64,000 bases of DNA from Lewinellaceae bacterium (GCA_020636435.1 JACJXX010000001.1:3861001-3925000), one strand, 5' to 3'. Positions 26,141 to 34,040 are shown, counted from the first letter of the stretch. Notes: generated from the sequence alone by a model not told the origin. Made by a program: numbers and translations.

Positions 26141-26698
26141 ATGATAACATATTATTTAAAGGAACACTCTCAAGTAGGTTATGCCTCTCCTGTCAAAAAC
26201 ACCCCTGTCAGCCAAAAGAATAGGCCGAATAACTTTTTTATTCTTTTTATTCTTGCCCTGATAGCCATTGGGGTAGTGATGCTAGCCAAACGTGGCTTCA
26301 AAGATGTAGTCGAGTATAACGATGAGGGTAATGCCCGATTAACACCCGAAAGAGAAGCAGAAATTGAACAAGCCAAAGACAGGCTGGATCAAGCCGAGGT
26401 CTATCTATTGATAGCTATATATGACCATTATATTGAGTGCCCACTCTGCCCTGATGGCCGTCTTTGGATAAAAGAAGGAGAAATTGCGAAGATTGGCACC
26501 ACAGTGAACACAACAAGCCGGTATGACAAGGCTTTTTATAAGAAGCATGGTGTTGAATACATTACGTATATTAGAGGGTCAATTGAATTGGTACTCAAAA
26601 CAGAAATTGAACTATTGGGCAAGTACCCGTTGATGCCAGAAAATCTGGCGAGGGAGCACCCCCTGTTATTTCCACCCCTGAATAGCAAACTCAAATAA
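26141..26698 (+). CDS. Membrane-anchored protein with possible GIY-YIG/MUG113-like domain
   Basis: 185 residues. One membrane helix (about 31-49, FFILFILALIAIGVVMLAK) follows a short cytoplasmic or periplasmic tail, then a charged helix. The C-terminal 85 residues contain CPLCPDG, GEIAKIGTTVN, SRYDKAFYKKHGV and a later LKTEIELLGKYP. The KIG..N...RY spacing with a downstream Glu resembles GIY-YIG-type nucleases of the MUG113/T5orf172 group, which occur as toxin domains in Bacteroidota. This is pattern recognition only. It is the first gene right of the operator and is followed by two small genes. Confidence 0.5.
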   Translation: MITYYLKEHSQVGYASPVKNTPVSQKNRPNNFFILFILALIAIGVVMLAKRGFKDVVEYNDEGNARLTPEREAEIEQAKDRLDQAEVYLLIAIYDHYIECPLCPDGRLWIKEGEIAKIGTTVNTTSRYDKAFYKKHGVEYITYIRGSIELVLKTEIELLGKYPLMPENLAREHPLLFPPLNSKLK

Positions 26699-26705
26699 GA
26701 ATCTT

Positions 26706-27083
26706 ATGAGTAACAACACAACGATAGAGGTGAGCAACCCGAACGAAACCGAGAAATTCACGGTTACCCGGCAGATTGATGCTGATGTTGAGGACAAAGT
26801 TGATCGACTGGCTTTTCAGCAAGCGGCTTTGCAAATTGAACTTCCCGAAGTGATTGCCGATCATGAGTTTGTTTTTGTTACCTTAATCTGTCAGGCAACA
26901 GATGAGGGTAAAAATGAAGTATGGGAGAATGAGGGTGGAGCCTATATTACCATCACGCTTCCTCATGATTTCGTGCTTAATCATCCTTTAACAGATGTAA
27001 CGGAACAATTCTTAACGACTTACAAAAATTTCATCGGAGAAGTTGAAGAAGTACCTCCTATCTCTTCGCTTGAAGCTGATTGA
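26706..27083 (+). CDS. Hypothetical small acidic protein
   Basis: 125 residues, soluble and acidic, with beta-rich pattern (HEFVFVTLICQAT, GGAYITITLPHDF). It starts seven bases after the preceding stop, so it is in the same operon as the membrane protein. I recognise no family; by position it could be a partner or immunity protein. Confidence 0.55.
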   Translation: MSNNTTIEVSNPNETEKFTVTRQIDADVEDKVDRLAFQQAALQIELPEVIADHEFVFVTLICQATDEGKNEVWENEGGAYITITLPHDFVLNHPLTDVTEQFLTTYKNFIGEVEEVPPISSLEAD

Positions 27084-27142
27084 AACTTTTGGTAATAAAA
27101 AGACGGTTGACCCGGATCAAGCATGACTTATAAAAAACGCTG

Positions 27143-27553
27143 ATGAAAGGATTAAGTATATTCTATAATGGCAAAAAGATCAGGATGCACCCCAATGCCT
27201 ACACAGATCACGGTTACGGCAGGGGTATCCCACCTTTCCGGACACTGGAGGCCGGCCTCTCCGACGAAGCCTTCGGCAAAAACATACAGGATATGCTTGA
27301 TCATTCCAAAAGCGGCTTACCGTTTAAAATGATTACAGACGAGGAAGTAAAGGCCTATTTCAAAGCTTTTGGTGTGCGCTCTGACCGTCAACTGGGCGTT
27401 GGTGTTCATATCACCCTGGAAGATAGCCAATACACGGTAACCCCGATCAACAAACGGGGACTATTTGGCGAGCCAGAAGAAGTAGTAGAGCCAAGTTTGT
27501 TACTCCATGCGGTGAAAAATGGCCTGGGACTGGAAGAAAAAGAAATTGCCTGA
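27143..27553 (+). CDS. Hypothetical protein, possibly CdiI-type immunity
   Basis: 136 residues, soluble. The C-terminal half (VGVHITLEDSQYTVTPINKRG, then PSLLLHAVKNGLGL) has the layout of DUF1436/CdiI-type immunity proteins: a strand, a Y-x-(V/I)-x-P motif and a final helix. The resemblance is weak and no catalytic motif is present. It is third in the operon behind the possible GIY-YIG-like protein, which would suit an immunity function. Confidence 0.5.
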   Translation: MKGLSIFYNGKKIRMHPNAYTDHGYGRGIPPFRTLEAGLSDEAFGKNIQDMLDHSKSGLPFKMITDEEVKAYFKAFGVRSDRQLGVGVHITLEDSQYTVTPINKRGLFGEPEEVVEPSLLLHAVKNGLGLEEKEIA

Positions 27554-27624
27554 AATTGTTTTAACTGTTTCAGGAGAAGGCTATTTCCCAATACAAAACC
27601 TCCCAAAAATATTCCCCAACAGAT

Positions 27625-27751
27625 CACCTGCTGGAACGGCACCACAACGGCCGCTTCAAAGCGTTAATGGATCATTATTTGCCCAACTGGAAGCACCGCC
27701 GGGAGGCGTTGAATAGGCTGCCGGTGCGGCATGTGGATTGGGGGTATTGAT
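27625..27751 (+). pseudogene. 127-bp direct repeat, right copy (3' fragment of the metallopeptidase gene)
   Basis: Encodes only the last 41 residues of the YgjP-like metallopeptidase (from HLLERHHNGRF) plus the stop codon. Four substitutions separate it from 22643-22769. Nothing upstream supports expression. The rest of the 27554-27869 gap shows no gene. Confidence 0.88.
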
Positions 27752-27869
27752 GCTTTCAGAAGAGGGGCATTATGGGGGGATGGAACGTGAATTGGTGCGG
27801 TCGCCGTCGCTCATAGCTTGCCCAGTATAAGTCGGAGTGCAATAGGAAATTGCACCCCGACAACGCTAT

Positions 27870-28283
27870 TCACGCCGCCTGCCGCAACAGCGCCCCGATG
27901 ATCTCCAGGATATCCTTCTTGAAAGCCGCCTTGTCGAAGCCCTTGACCCCGCCCGGCCGCTCCAGGCACTGGAGGAAGCCTTCCAGGACGTATTGGTCGT
28001 ATTCCCAGTCGTTCATCTGGAGGGCTTTTTGGTAATCGAGGTCTATGGTCAGGAACCACCGCTTTTCTTCCTTTAAATATTCATTCTTATTGCTTCTGTG
28101 CCGCTCCGACAGCTTTTCGCTGATGGTTGGGCTATAGGTGATGCTGGCTACAGCATAGCCGTATTTTGAAAGATCAATCCTTTCGTTAATGAACGTAATT
28201 ATCCGGCCAACGTTGCCTTTCCTCATCAGGGCGGGGCCCTTAACAGATAATATGTGAAATTGCGGTACTTTCAACTCCTTCAT
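27870..28283 (-). CDS. Small paralogous protein, type A
   Basis: 137 residues from the ATG at 28283 (MKELKVPQFHIL). Shared with the neighbouring type B protein are (R/Q)IDL(S/T)KYG.AV..I.(Y/F)SP near the middle and a helical C-terminus with an FKKDI..I pattern. No motif of a known family is visible. Remnants of the same gene lie at 54560-54691 and, as a tip only, at 59183-59207. Repeated, decaying copies near defence genes suggest an accessory or immunity-like role, but this is inference. Confidence 0.6.
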   Translation of the reverse strand: MKELKVPQFHILSVKGPALMRKGNVGRIITFINERIDLSKYGYAVASITYSPTISEKLSERHRSNKNEYLKEEKRWFLTIDLDYQKALQMNDWEYDQYVLEGFLQCLERPGGVKGFDKAAFKKDILEIIGALLRQAA

Positions 28284-28432
28284 CGGTATATTTTATTGCC
28301 GGGCGGGCGTTTAAGCCAAAGCCCTGTTGTTTTCAATCGCATCAGGTTCTCGTGATGCTTTTTGTACAAGTATATGCTGTCCAGCTGTACTTTAAAGCAA
28401 TAGTCTTTTGTGCCATAGTTTTGCTCTATCAA

Positions 28433-28831
28433 TTATGCAACCTGCTGCAACTGCTCAAACCGCAGCGATTTCAGGTCCTCCTTGAAGAGAGGCAAATCAA
28501 AATCCTGGGGCAGTTCCATCTCTTCCATTGCCGCAATGAATTGCTCCAGCATCAGGCGAAAAAATTGAGCCTCATCCGCTTCGACGGCTTGTTGGGGGTC
28601 CATAAGGTATTGGACCTCCAGCGTCTTTTCAGACGGAATATATTCACTGATGGGCGGGAATACTTCGCCTATGAGCGGAGAAAAGGAAATGTGTTTAACC
28701 GCTTCACCGTACTTGGTCAGGTCTATTTGTTCCTCCAGCAAACAATTTAGCCGGTAACTCATATTGAACTTCCTTCCAAGTACCTCGAGGCTGATCTGTT
28801 TTACGAACGTGAAGTTTGAAAATTGCTCCAT
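28433..28831 (-). CDS. Small paralogous protein, type B
   Basis: 132 residues from the ATG at 28831 (MEQFSNFTFVKQISL). It shares QIDLTKYGEAVKHISFSP with the type A protein immediately downstream on the same strand, and ends FDLPLFKEDLKSLRFEQL. A broken second copy lies at 25421-25778, behind an HTH gene. Function unknown. The two intact genes are 149 bases apart and probably form a small operon. Confidence 0.6.
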   Translation of the reverse strand: MEQFSNFTFVKQISLEVLGRKFNMSYRLNCLLEEQIDLTKYGEAVKHISFSPLIGEVFPPISEYIPSEKTLEVQYLMDPQQAVEADEAQFFRLMLEQFIAAMEEMELPQDFDLPLFKEDLKSLRFEQLQQVA

Positions 28832-29002
28832 TGGGATAGTAGTGAATTTTACAGAAAAACAAGATTAATCTTATTTATACAAGTAAAATTACTTAAAAAC
28901 AACACAAATTGGATAAAAATCAGGTTTAAATTTGTAATTTTATTTTAGAACTCGCATATTGAAGAGCAAAATCCCAAAATGATGAATTAATCTACCTTTA
29001 AG

Positions 29003-29230
29003 ATGGAAACTGGAGAACTGACCAGGAAGGAAACCCAGATCATTGAAACCTACTTCAATTACTGGCGAGAACATATTAAACCGATCGAGGACAAGCGCCG
29101 GGTAGTTCAGTTCGAACACGTACTAAATCAGGTGGCGGCAGAGCTGTACGGCCCCCGCATAGCCTTCGAGCTGGTTGTCCGTTTCTTTCTGGACGATAAG
29201 GAGCCGCTGCCGATGGCGACGGATCGGTAA
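29003..29230 (+). CDS. Hypothetical 75-residue protein
   Basis: Soluble, helical, charged (METGELTRKETQIIETYFNYWREHI). The start follows an AT-rich, A-run-containing leader that could hold a promoter. No family recognised. It stands alone between the type B gene and an inverted-repeat element, so its reality rests on codon texture and start context only. Confidence 0.4.
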   Translation: METGELTRKETQIIETYFNYWREHIKPIEDKRRVVQFEHVLNQVAAELYGPRIAFELVVRFFLDDKEPLPMATDR

Positions 29231-29239
29231 AGTTTCAAC

Positions 29240-29454
29240 GGGTGCGATTCTAGTTTGTACCTCCTTATGTTTCTGGGCATGAAAACACCCGGAATTATTC
29301 TCTCGAAGTACTGTTACATGGTTTCCCGGTTCCATTGTTGAGGCCGTAGGCTCCATAACAGTGGAGCAAGGGGACTGTGAAACCGCGTTTTCCTGAATTT
29401 TAGGGGCATTTCCCCAACCTATCTGCTACATGGGTACAAATGGGAATCGCACCC
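29240..29454. mobile_element. MITE-like element with 8-bp target duplication
   Basis: The ends GGGTGCGATTC (29240-29250) and GAATCGCACCC (29444-29454) are perfect inverted repeats, extended inward by TTTGTACC/GGTACAAA. The flanks carry the direct repeat GTTTCAAC (29232-29239 and 29455-29462). An 8-bp duplication with GGG-starting ends fits a non-autonomous relative of the IS1595 group. It fills most of the gap 29231-29536, which has no gene. Confidence 0.65.
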
Positions 29455-29536
29455 GTTTCAACTCATTTTTTTCAGTACAAGGCTCAGCTGGCGCTTCAAC
29501 ACCGGAATATGCTCCACCAATACCTTATCAGAACGC

Positions 29537-29827
29537 TCAGACATATACCAGGTCCTTTTCCACAAATGGCATCACATTAGGCCGGATGGCTTTCTTAGAC
29601 ACAATATCTACCTTGTGTTGAAGAAGCTCTTCCAACTCTTCGACGAGGTCGACAATTTCAAAACCTACAGGTTTAGAAAATTCAACCAATATATCAATAT
29701 CACTCTCCTCCCCGGCTTCACCACGAGCAAAAGACCCAAAGATGGCCAACTCTTTTATCGGATAAGTGGCAAAAAGACGGCTTCTGTTTTCCCTTAAAAT
29801 CTTTCTTGCTTCTGTTAAGTCTACCAT
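29537..29827 (-). CDS. Orphan MntA-like nucleotidyltransferase
   Basis: 96 residues from the ATG at 29827 (the frame is also open to a TTG one codon earlier). GSFARGEAGEESDID satisfies GSx10DxD, and LVEFSKPVG with VDIVSKKAIRP are typical of the minimal nucleotidyltransferase (DUF4325-free NTP_transf_2) proteins. Such proteins usually pair with a HEPN partner, but none is adjacent; the place where it would be is occupied by an inverted-repeat element. It is therefore either a solo antitoxin or a relic of a pair. Confidence 0.8.
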   Translation of the reverse strand: MVDLTEARKILRENRSRLFATYPIKELAIFGSFARGEAGEESDIDILVEFSKPVGFEIVDLVEELEELLQHKVDIVSKKAIRPNVMPFVEKDLVYV

Positions 29828-29864
29828 CAATTCAGGTTTTTCCTCAATTTACAAAATATTGAGT

Positions 29865-31406
29865 TCACTTTCCGATACAAAACCTCCCAAATATATTCCC
29901 CAACAAATCCTCCGTACTGATCTCCCCCGTAATCTCCCCCAGATGGTGCAGCGCCGCCCGGATGTCCATCGCCACAAAATCGGACGTCACCCCCGCTTCC
30001 AATCCGCTCATCACCCGTTCTAAACTCTCATACGCCTTCTGCAGCGCCTCGTGGTGCCGCGCATTGGCCACGATGGTGCTCTCCAGGTTGAGCTGTTTGG
30101 TGACGACGGCCTCGTAGAGTTGCTCTTTGAGGTATCCGATGTTCATGTTGTTGATGGCGGAGATGGGTATCCATTGTTCTTTGGTAAATGGTTGAATGGT
30201 TGAATGGTTAAATGGTTGAGCCGCCGCCTCGCCTCCCCCCGTCCCCCCGTCTCCCTCTCTCCCCGTCTCCCCGTCTCCCTGTCCCCCCGTCTCCCCGTCT
30301 CCCTCTCCCCCCGTCTCCCCGTCTTTCCTGTCAATCCTGCCCGGGAAATAATCCTCAAACTTCGTGTACGGATTCAGGTCCATCTTATTCGCCACCACCA
30401 GCACGTGCACGTTCTCGTGGATCAGCTTGGCCAGGTCGGCGTGCACCTCTGCGGGCTGGGTGCGGATCACGTCGAAGACGTAGACCAGCAGGGCGCTCTG
30501 TTGCACCTTCTGCATCGTCTTTTCCACGCCCATGGCCTCGATGGCATCTTCCGCGTCACGGATGCCGGCGGTGTCGATGATGCGGAATTGCACGCCGTTG
30601 ATGTTGAGCACCTCCTCGATGGTGTCGCGGGTGGTGCCGGCGATCTCGCTGACGATGGCGCGCTCCTCGTTGAGCAGGGCGTTGAGCAGGGTGGACTTGC
30701 CGGCGTTGGGCCGCCCGGCGATGACGGTGTTGACGCCGTGCTTAAGGACGTTGCCGAGCTTGAAGGACTGAATTAATGAGTGAATGATGGATTGAATTTT
30801 AGCCACCAGTTGGCGCAGCTTGTCGCGGTCGGCAAATTCGACGTCCTCCTCGGCGAAGTCGAGTTCCAGCTCGATGAGGCTGGCGAAGTCGAGCAGTTCC
30901 TGGCGCAGTTTCTGGATTTCGTCGCTGAAGCCGCCGCGCATCTGCTGCATGGCAATGGCGTGGGAGGATTTGGAAGAAGAAGCGATCAGGTCGGCCACGG
31001 CCTCGGCCTGGCTGAGGTCCATGCGGCCGTTGAGGAAGGCGCGCAGGGTGAATTCGCCGGGCTGCGCCAGGCGAGCGCCCTTTTCGATGAAGAGTTGGAT
31101 GGCTTCCTGGATGATGTAACCGGAGCCGTGGCAGGATACTTCCACCACGTTTTCTCCGGTGTAGGATTTGGGTTCTACAAACAGCGACACCACCACCTCG
31201 TCCAGGATGCGGCCTTCGCCATTGCTGATGGTCCCGAAGTGCAGGGTGTGCGTGGGCTGTTGGGCCAGGTCCTTCCCGTGAAACACCTCGTTGACGATGC
31301 CTATCGCGTCTTTGCCCGACAGGCGGATGACGCCGATGGCGCCCACTCCGGAGGGCGTGGCCAGGGCGACGATGGTGTCCGTGAGGTTGTGTGAAGCGTA
31401 TGCCAT
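29865..31406 (-). CDS. mnmE: tRNA modification GTPase MnmE
   Basis: 513 residues, about 50 longer than usual. The tetrahydrofolate-binding N-domain (IVALATPSGVGAIGVIRLSG) is followed by helices, then the GTPase with GRPNAGKST (about 227-235), the DTAG switch and NKMD. The C-terminus ends FCIGK with the conserved Cys. With MnmG it makes the cmnm5 group at U34 of certain tRNAs. Between NKMD and SAIN lies a low-complexity stretch of Gly, Glu, Asp and Thr (about 358-407) that other MnmE proteins lack. The frame stays open through it. Confidence 0.93.
   Translation of the reverse strand: MAYASHNLTDTIVALATPSGVGAIGVIRLSGKDAIGIVNEVFHGKDLAQQPTHTLHFGTISNGEGRILDEVVVSLFVEPKSYTGENVVEVSCHGSGYIIQEAIQLFIEKGARLAQPGEFTLRAFLNGRMDLSQAEAVADLIASSSKSSHAIAMQQMRGGFSDEIQKLRQELLDFASLIELELDFAEEDVEFADRDKLRQLVAKIQSIIHSLIQSFKLGNVLKHGVNTVIAGRPNAGKSTLLNALLNEERAIVSEIAGTTRDTIEEVLNINGVQFRIIDTAGIRDAEDAIEAMGVEKTMQKVQQSALLVYVFDVIRTQPAEVHADLAKLIHENVHVLVVANKMDLNPYTKFEDYFPGRIDRKDGETGGEGDGETGGQGDGETGREGDGGTGGGEAAAQPFNHSTIQPFTKEQWIPISAINNMNIGYLKEQLYEAVVTKQLNLESTIVANARHHEALQKAYESLERVMSGLEAGVTSDFVAMDIRAALHHLGEITGEISTEDLLGNIFGRFCIGK
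30187..30332. repeat. Low-complexity tandem repeat inside mnmE
   Basis: Bases of the type gtctccccgtctccc are repeated about ten times (30236-30325), next to a gaatggttgaatggtt repeat (30187-30222). Both kinds are usual between genes in this genome, but here they are translated in frame in the G domain of MnmE. Confidence 0.85.
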
Positions 31407-31434
31407 TTAATCAGTTTGAAATCGCAACTGTTTA

Positions 31435-31576
31435 GGTATTCCGGTTTTATGGTTTTCCTGCCTGCTCACCGCAGGTAGGCAGGTCGGTATTGCGGCCAGG
31501 TGCTCCTGGAGGCCGTATCCGGTCCTCGACAGCGGGCCTACGCCAGGTAAACGCAATACCATAAGACCGAAATACC
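31435..31576. mobile_element. MITE-like inverted-repeat element
   Basis: An 18-bp end at 31435-31452 (GGTATTCCGGTTTTATGG) is repeated inverted at 31559-31576 with two mismatches. There is no gene inside and no clear target duplication. It sits between mnmE and the Uma2-type gene. Confidence 0.5.
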
Positions 31577-31659
31577 ATCATACCAAAATAGATACTTGAA
31601 ATCAAAATACTGCCTTTGCTTGTTATCAAAAAAACAATAACTTAGGAAAAAGTTTGCTT

Positions 31660-32286
31660 ATGCAGGCCGCCGGAAAGAAAAAAGAAGCGCAAGGAGGAAA
31701 TCAAGAGATTCCAACCTACCTTATTTATGAGGTACTGGAGGGAAAGCCTATTTATTATAAAGGTTACCAGGAGGTATTAGTCAAAAACAAAACCCTGGAA
31801 GACATTATGGGTAGTAGTGGTTTACAGTTGGTCATTATTGAATACCTGCTCCGGGTTTGCTACGCTGCTTTTGAAGCCTCAGTTTATAGGGTATTAACTA
31901 ATGAGGCTGGCAGTCACATCGGCAAAAACAATAATCTCTCAAATGATATTGCCATTTTCGAAAAAAGTGTCCTGACACCGGAAAAGATAACAAAGAAATA
32001 CATAAATATACCCGCCAAAATTATCATTGAAGTCGACCTCGACGGAGAATTGGGCCCGGAAGAATCTTTTACCGAACATGAATACATCCACACTAAAGTC
32101 CAGAAAATGCTGGACTTCGGCGTAGAAAAAATCTTCTGGATCACTACCAAAACTCAGAGAATCCTGGTAGCCACTCCCGGCCAGAACTGGCAGATCATCG
32201 ACTGGAATAAAGACATCGAACTTTTCCAGGAGCATACTTTCAACATCGGAAATCATCTCAGGGAAGAGGGCATAACGCTCGATTGA
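31660..32286 (+). CDS. Uma2-type (DUF820) PD-(D/E)xK-fold protein
   Basis: 208 residues from the ATG at 31660; a TTG two codons earlier is less likely. The C-terminal half carries the Uma2/DUF820 pattern: SNDIAIFEK, then IPAKIIIEVDLDGE, YIHTKVQKMLDFGVEKIFWI and RILVA. This group has a restriction-endonuclease-like fold with D...E-x-D and a helix Lys. The biological role of the group is unclear; it is often found in multiple copies in cyanobacteria and Bacteroidota. The gene is alone, after an inverted-repeat element. Confidence 0.75.
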   Translation: MQAAGKKKEAQGGNQEIPTYLIYEVLEGKPIYYKGYQEVLVKNKTLEDIMGSSGLQLVIIEYLLRVCYAAFEASVYRVLTNEAGSHIGKNNNLSNDIAIFEKSVLTPEKITKKYINIPAKIIIEVDLDGELGPEESFTEHEYIHTKVQKMLDFGVEKIFWITTKTQRILVATPGQNWQIIDWNKDIELFQEHTFNIGNHLREEGITLD

Positions 32287-32453
32287 TCCCGATAAGGCAC
32301 GAGGAAAGAATAAAGTGTTCAATTATGGGGCAGTAATTTTTGTGCCAGGCAAGGCGCGAAGAATGAGGATAGCCAAAGCTACCTGAGTGATGAGCAACGC
32401 AGCATGGCGCAAAAAGGACAAGCCAGAATGGACAGTTTATTCTTTCGTCGTGC

Positions 32454-33041
32454 CTAAAAATCCATCAACACATCAAAAGCTTCCTCCAAAGAGTGTCCAA
32501 AAGTGAAGATGCCTTCCTCATGCCCTTCCATGACAAAGATTTTCTGCTCTTTGAGCCTCGTTTCCCGCATCAGCTGAATGATGGAAGCGGCCATCTCCGG
32601 CGAGCCGTAGGGCGCGCTTTTGCCGGTAGTGGGTATCTTGTGCAGCAACGCTTTCCACAAACCCAAATGATGAATGTGGATCACGCCATTTACCCAGGGG
32701 CATTCCTGATAAACGGCGGCATGGCTCATCGATTCGGAAGAGGCGGCGGCCGGCCCTTCGCACCACAGCCGGTTTTGGGCTGCTTCTACTTTCGTCACCA
32801 GAGCGTAGTGCTCTGCGGTAAGTTCCGGGAAATTGCCCGTCGCCGTGCCGGAGATGATGAATTGCCCGCCGGCGCCATAGCGGCGGCTGATGTTTCCGTA
32901 GCCGATGCCGTTGGAGTAGGCGCCAATCAGCCCCAGCTCGTAAAGGCACCGCCGGCAGGCGTTGAGTTCGGCTATTTCCGCTTTCGGCAAGGGGGCGGCC
33001 TTTTGCCAGTGTGCTATAAACTTGACGTATCCTTCATCCAT
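32454..33041 (-). CDS. Class II aldolase/adducin family protein
   Basis: 195 residues. YGNISRRYG, FIISGTATGN, HIHHLGLW (metal-binding histidines) and EGHEEGIFTFG (third His and a Glu) follow the class II aldolase/adducin fold. Typical members cleave sugar phosphates or epimerise ribulose-5-phosphate with zinc. The substrate cannot be read from the sequence. The gene is not in an operon with sugar genes here. Confidence 0.83.
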   Translation of the reverse strand: MDEGYVKFIAHWQKAAPLPKAEIAELNACRRCLYELGLIGAYSNGIGYGNISRRYGAGGQFIISGTATGNFPELTAEHYALVTKVEAAQNRLWCEGPAAASSESMSHAAVYQECPWVNGVIHIHHLGLWKALLHKIPTTGKSAPYGSPEMAASIIQLMRETRLKEQKIFVMEGHEEGIFTFGHSLEEAFDVLMDF

Positions 33042-33082
33042 AAGGAGGTATTGAACTGAGAAAACATACAGCAGGGTATCCG

Positions 33083-33213
33083 TCTAACGTTGGACATAAT
33101 GGGCTGGGGTTGTGTACGATGTACGGACATAGCGGGAGCCTTTGTGTGTACGCCTGCCTGCCCGTGAGGCCACGGCCGAGCAGGCAGGATGTAGGGCGCT
33201 GTCCAACATTAGA
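33083..33213. mobile_element. MITE-like inverted-repeat element
   Basis: TCTAACGTTGGACA (33083-33096) and its inverted partner at 33200-33213 match at 13 of 14 bases. The interior holds a cctgcctgc/gcaggcagg palindrome. A related piece (GTCCAACGCTAGA followed by GTAGCCTTTGTGT) is found at 41917-41949, so this is a dispersed family. Confidence 0.5.
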
Positions 33214-33237
33214 AGGGCAGCCATACAGCAAAATAAC

Positions 33238-33915
33238 CTACACCACTTCAAACTTATACCCCACCCCGTAAACCGTTTTCAGGTAATCGCTGTATCCGTG
33301 AGCGGCCAGTTTTTTCCGCAGGTTTTTGATATGGGCGTAAATAAAGTCGAAGGAGATGGCGTCCTCCATGTAATCTCCCCAAAGGTGTTCGGCGATGCTT
33401 TCTTTGGTGAGGACCCTGTTTTTATTGCGGGCCAGAAAAATGAGGATTTCAAACTCTTTCTTGGTCAGAGGCACGGGTTTGCCGTCGGCGAGCACAATGC
33501 GTTCGTCCAATTTGAGGAGCAGCCCGCCAAAAGTTATGGTTTTATTGTAATCTCCGGTCTTGCGGCGCAGGACAGCTTTGGCACGGGCGTTGAGTTCTGC
33601 CGGGTCGAAGGGGATGGCGAGAAAATCGTCCGCTCCCTCTTCCAGGCCCTGTATCCGCTCTTCGGCAACAGGGTTGGCGGAGAGCAGGATAATACCAGTC
33701 TGGGCATCTTCTTCCCGCATCATGCGCACCAGCCTCAGGCCGTCGTGGCCGGGAAGGCCGAGGTTGATCATCACGCAGTCGTAGTCGTAGTTATTGAGCT
33801 TTTTATACCCTTCCTGATAGGTGTTGGCCTGTTCGCATACATAGCCTTCGCGCCGAAAATAGCGGAGCATTTTTGACAGCAGGGTTGGGTCATCCTCAAT
33901 GATCAGGATCTTCAT
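33238..33915 (-). CDS. OmpR/PhoB-type response regulator with degenerate receiver
   Basis: 225 residues from the ATG at 33915 (MKILIIEDDPTLL). The receiver domain (1-118) keeps the acidic pair EDD, but the phospho-acceptor position is Asn (MINLGLPG instead of ..D..LPG), and the conserved Lys before the Pro is Ile (LAIPF). The winged-helix DNA-binding domain (about 130-225; LTKKEFEILIFLARN, HIKNLRKKL, VYGVGYKF) is normal. It should bind DNA without aspartyl phosphorylation. There is no histidine kinase beside it. Confidence 0.9.
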   Translation of the reverse strand: MKILIIEDDPTLLSKMLRYFRREGYVCEQANTYQEGYKKLNNYDYDCVMINLGLPGHDGLRLVRMMREEDAQTGIILLSANPVAEERIQGLEEGADDFLAIPFDPAELNARAKAVLRRKTGDYNKTITFGGLLLKLDERIVLADGKPVPLTKKEFEILIFLARNKNRVLTKESIAEHLWGDYMEDAISFDFIYAHIKNLRKKLAAHGYSDYLKTVYGVGYKFEVV

Positions 33916-34040
33916 CGAAATCTCGTTCTGGCGGATCAATCACAAAATACAGATTATAACGATCACCCTTTCGATTTATTCAGAATTCTTTCAGAATTGC
34001 ACCTCTCTTTTGCAGAAAAATACAAGGGCACGCATTAAAA

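Noticed and set aside
27519..27716. Short frame across the right 127-bp repeat
   Set aside because: It reads the duplicated metallopeptidase fragment in the wrong frame.
29232..29462. GTTTCAAC repeats as CRISPR-like repeats
   Set aside because: Only two copies, exactly flanking an inverted-repeat element; they fit a target-site duplication.
30204..31394. Plus-strand frames opposite mnmE
   Set aside because: Antisense shadows of a well-supported gene; the Pro/Ser/Leu-rich stretch is only the simple repeat read backwards.
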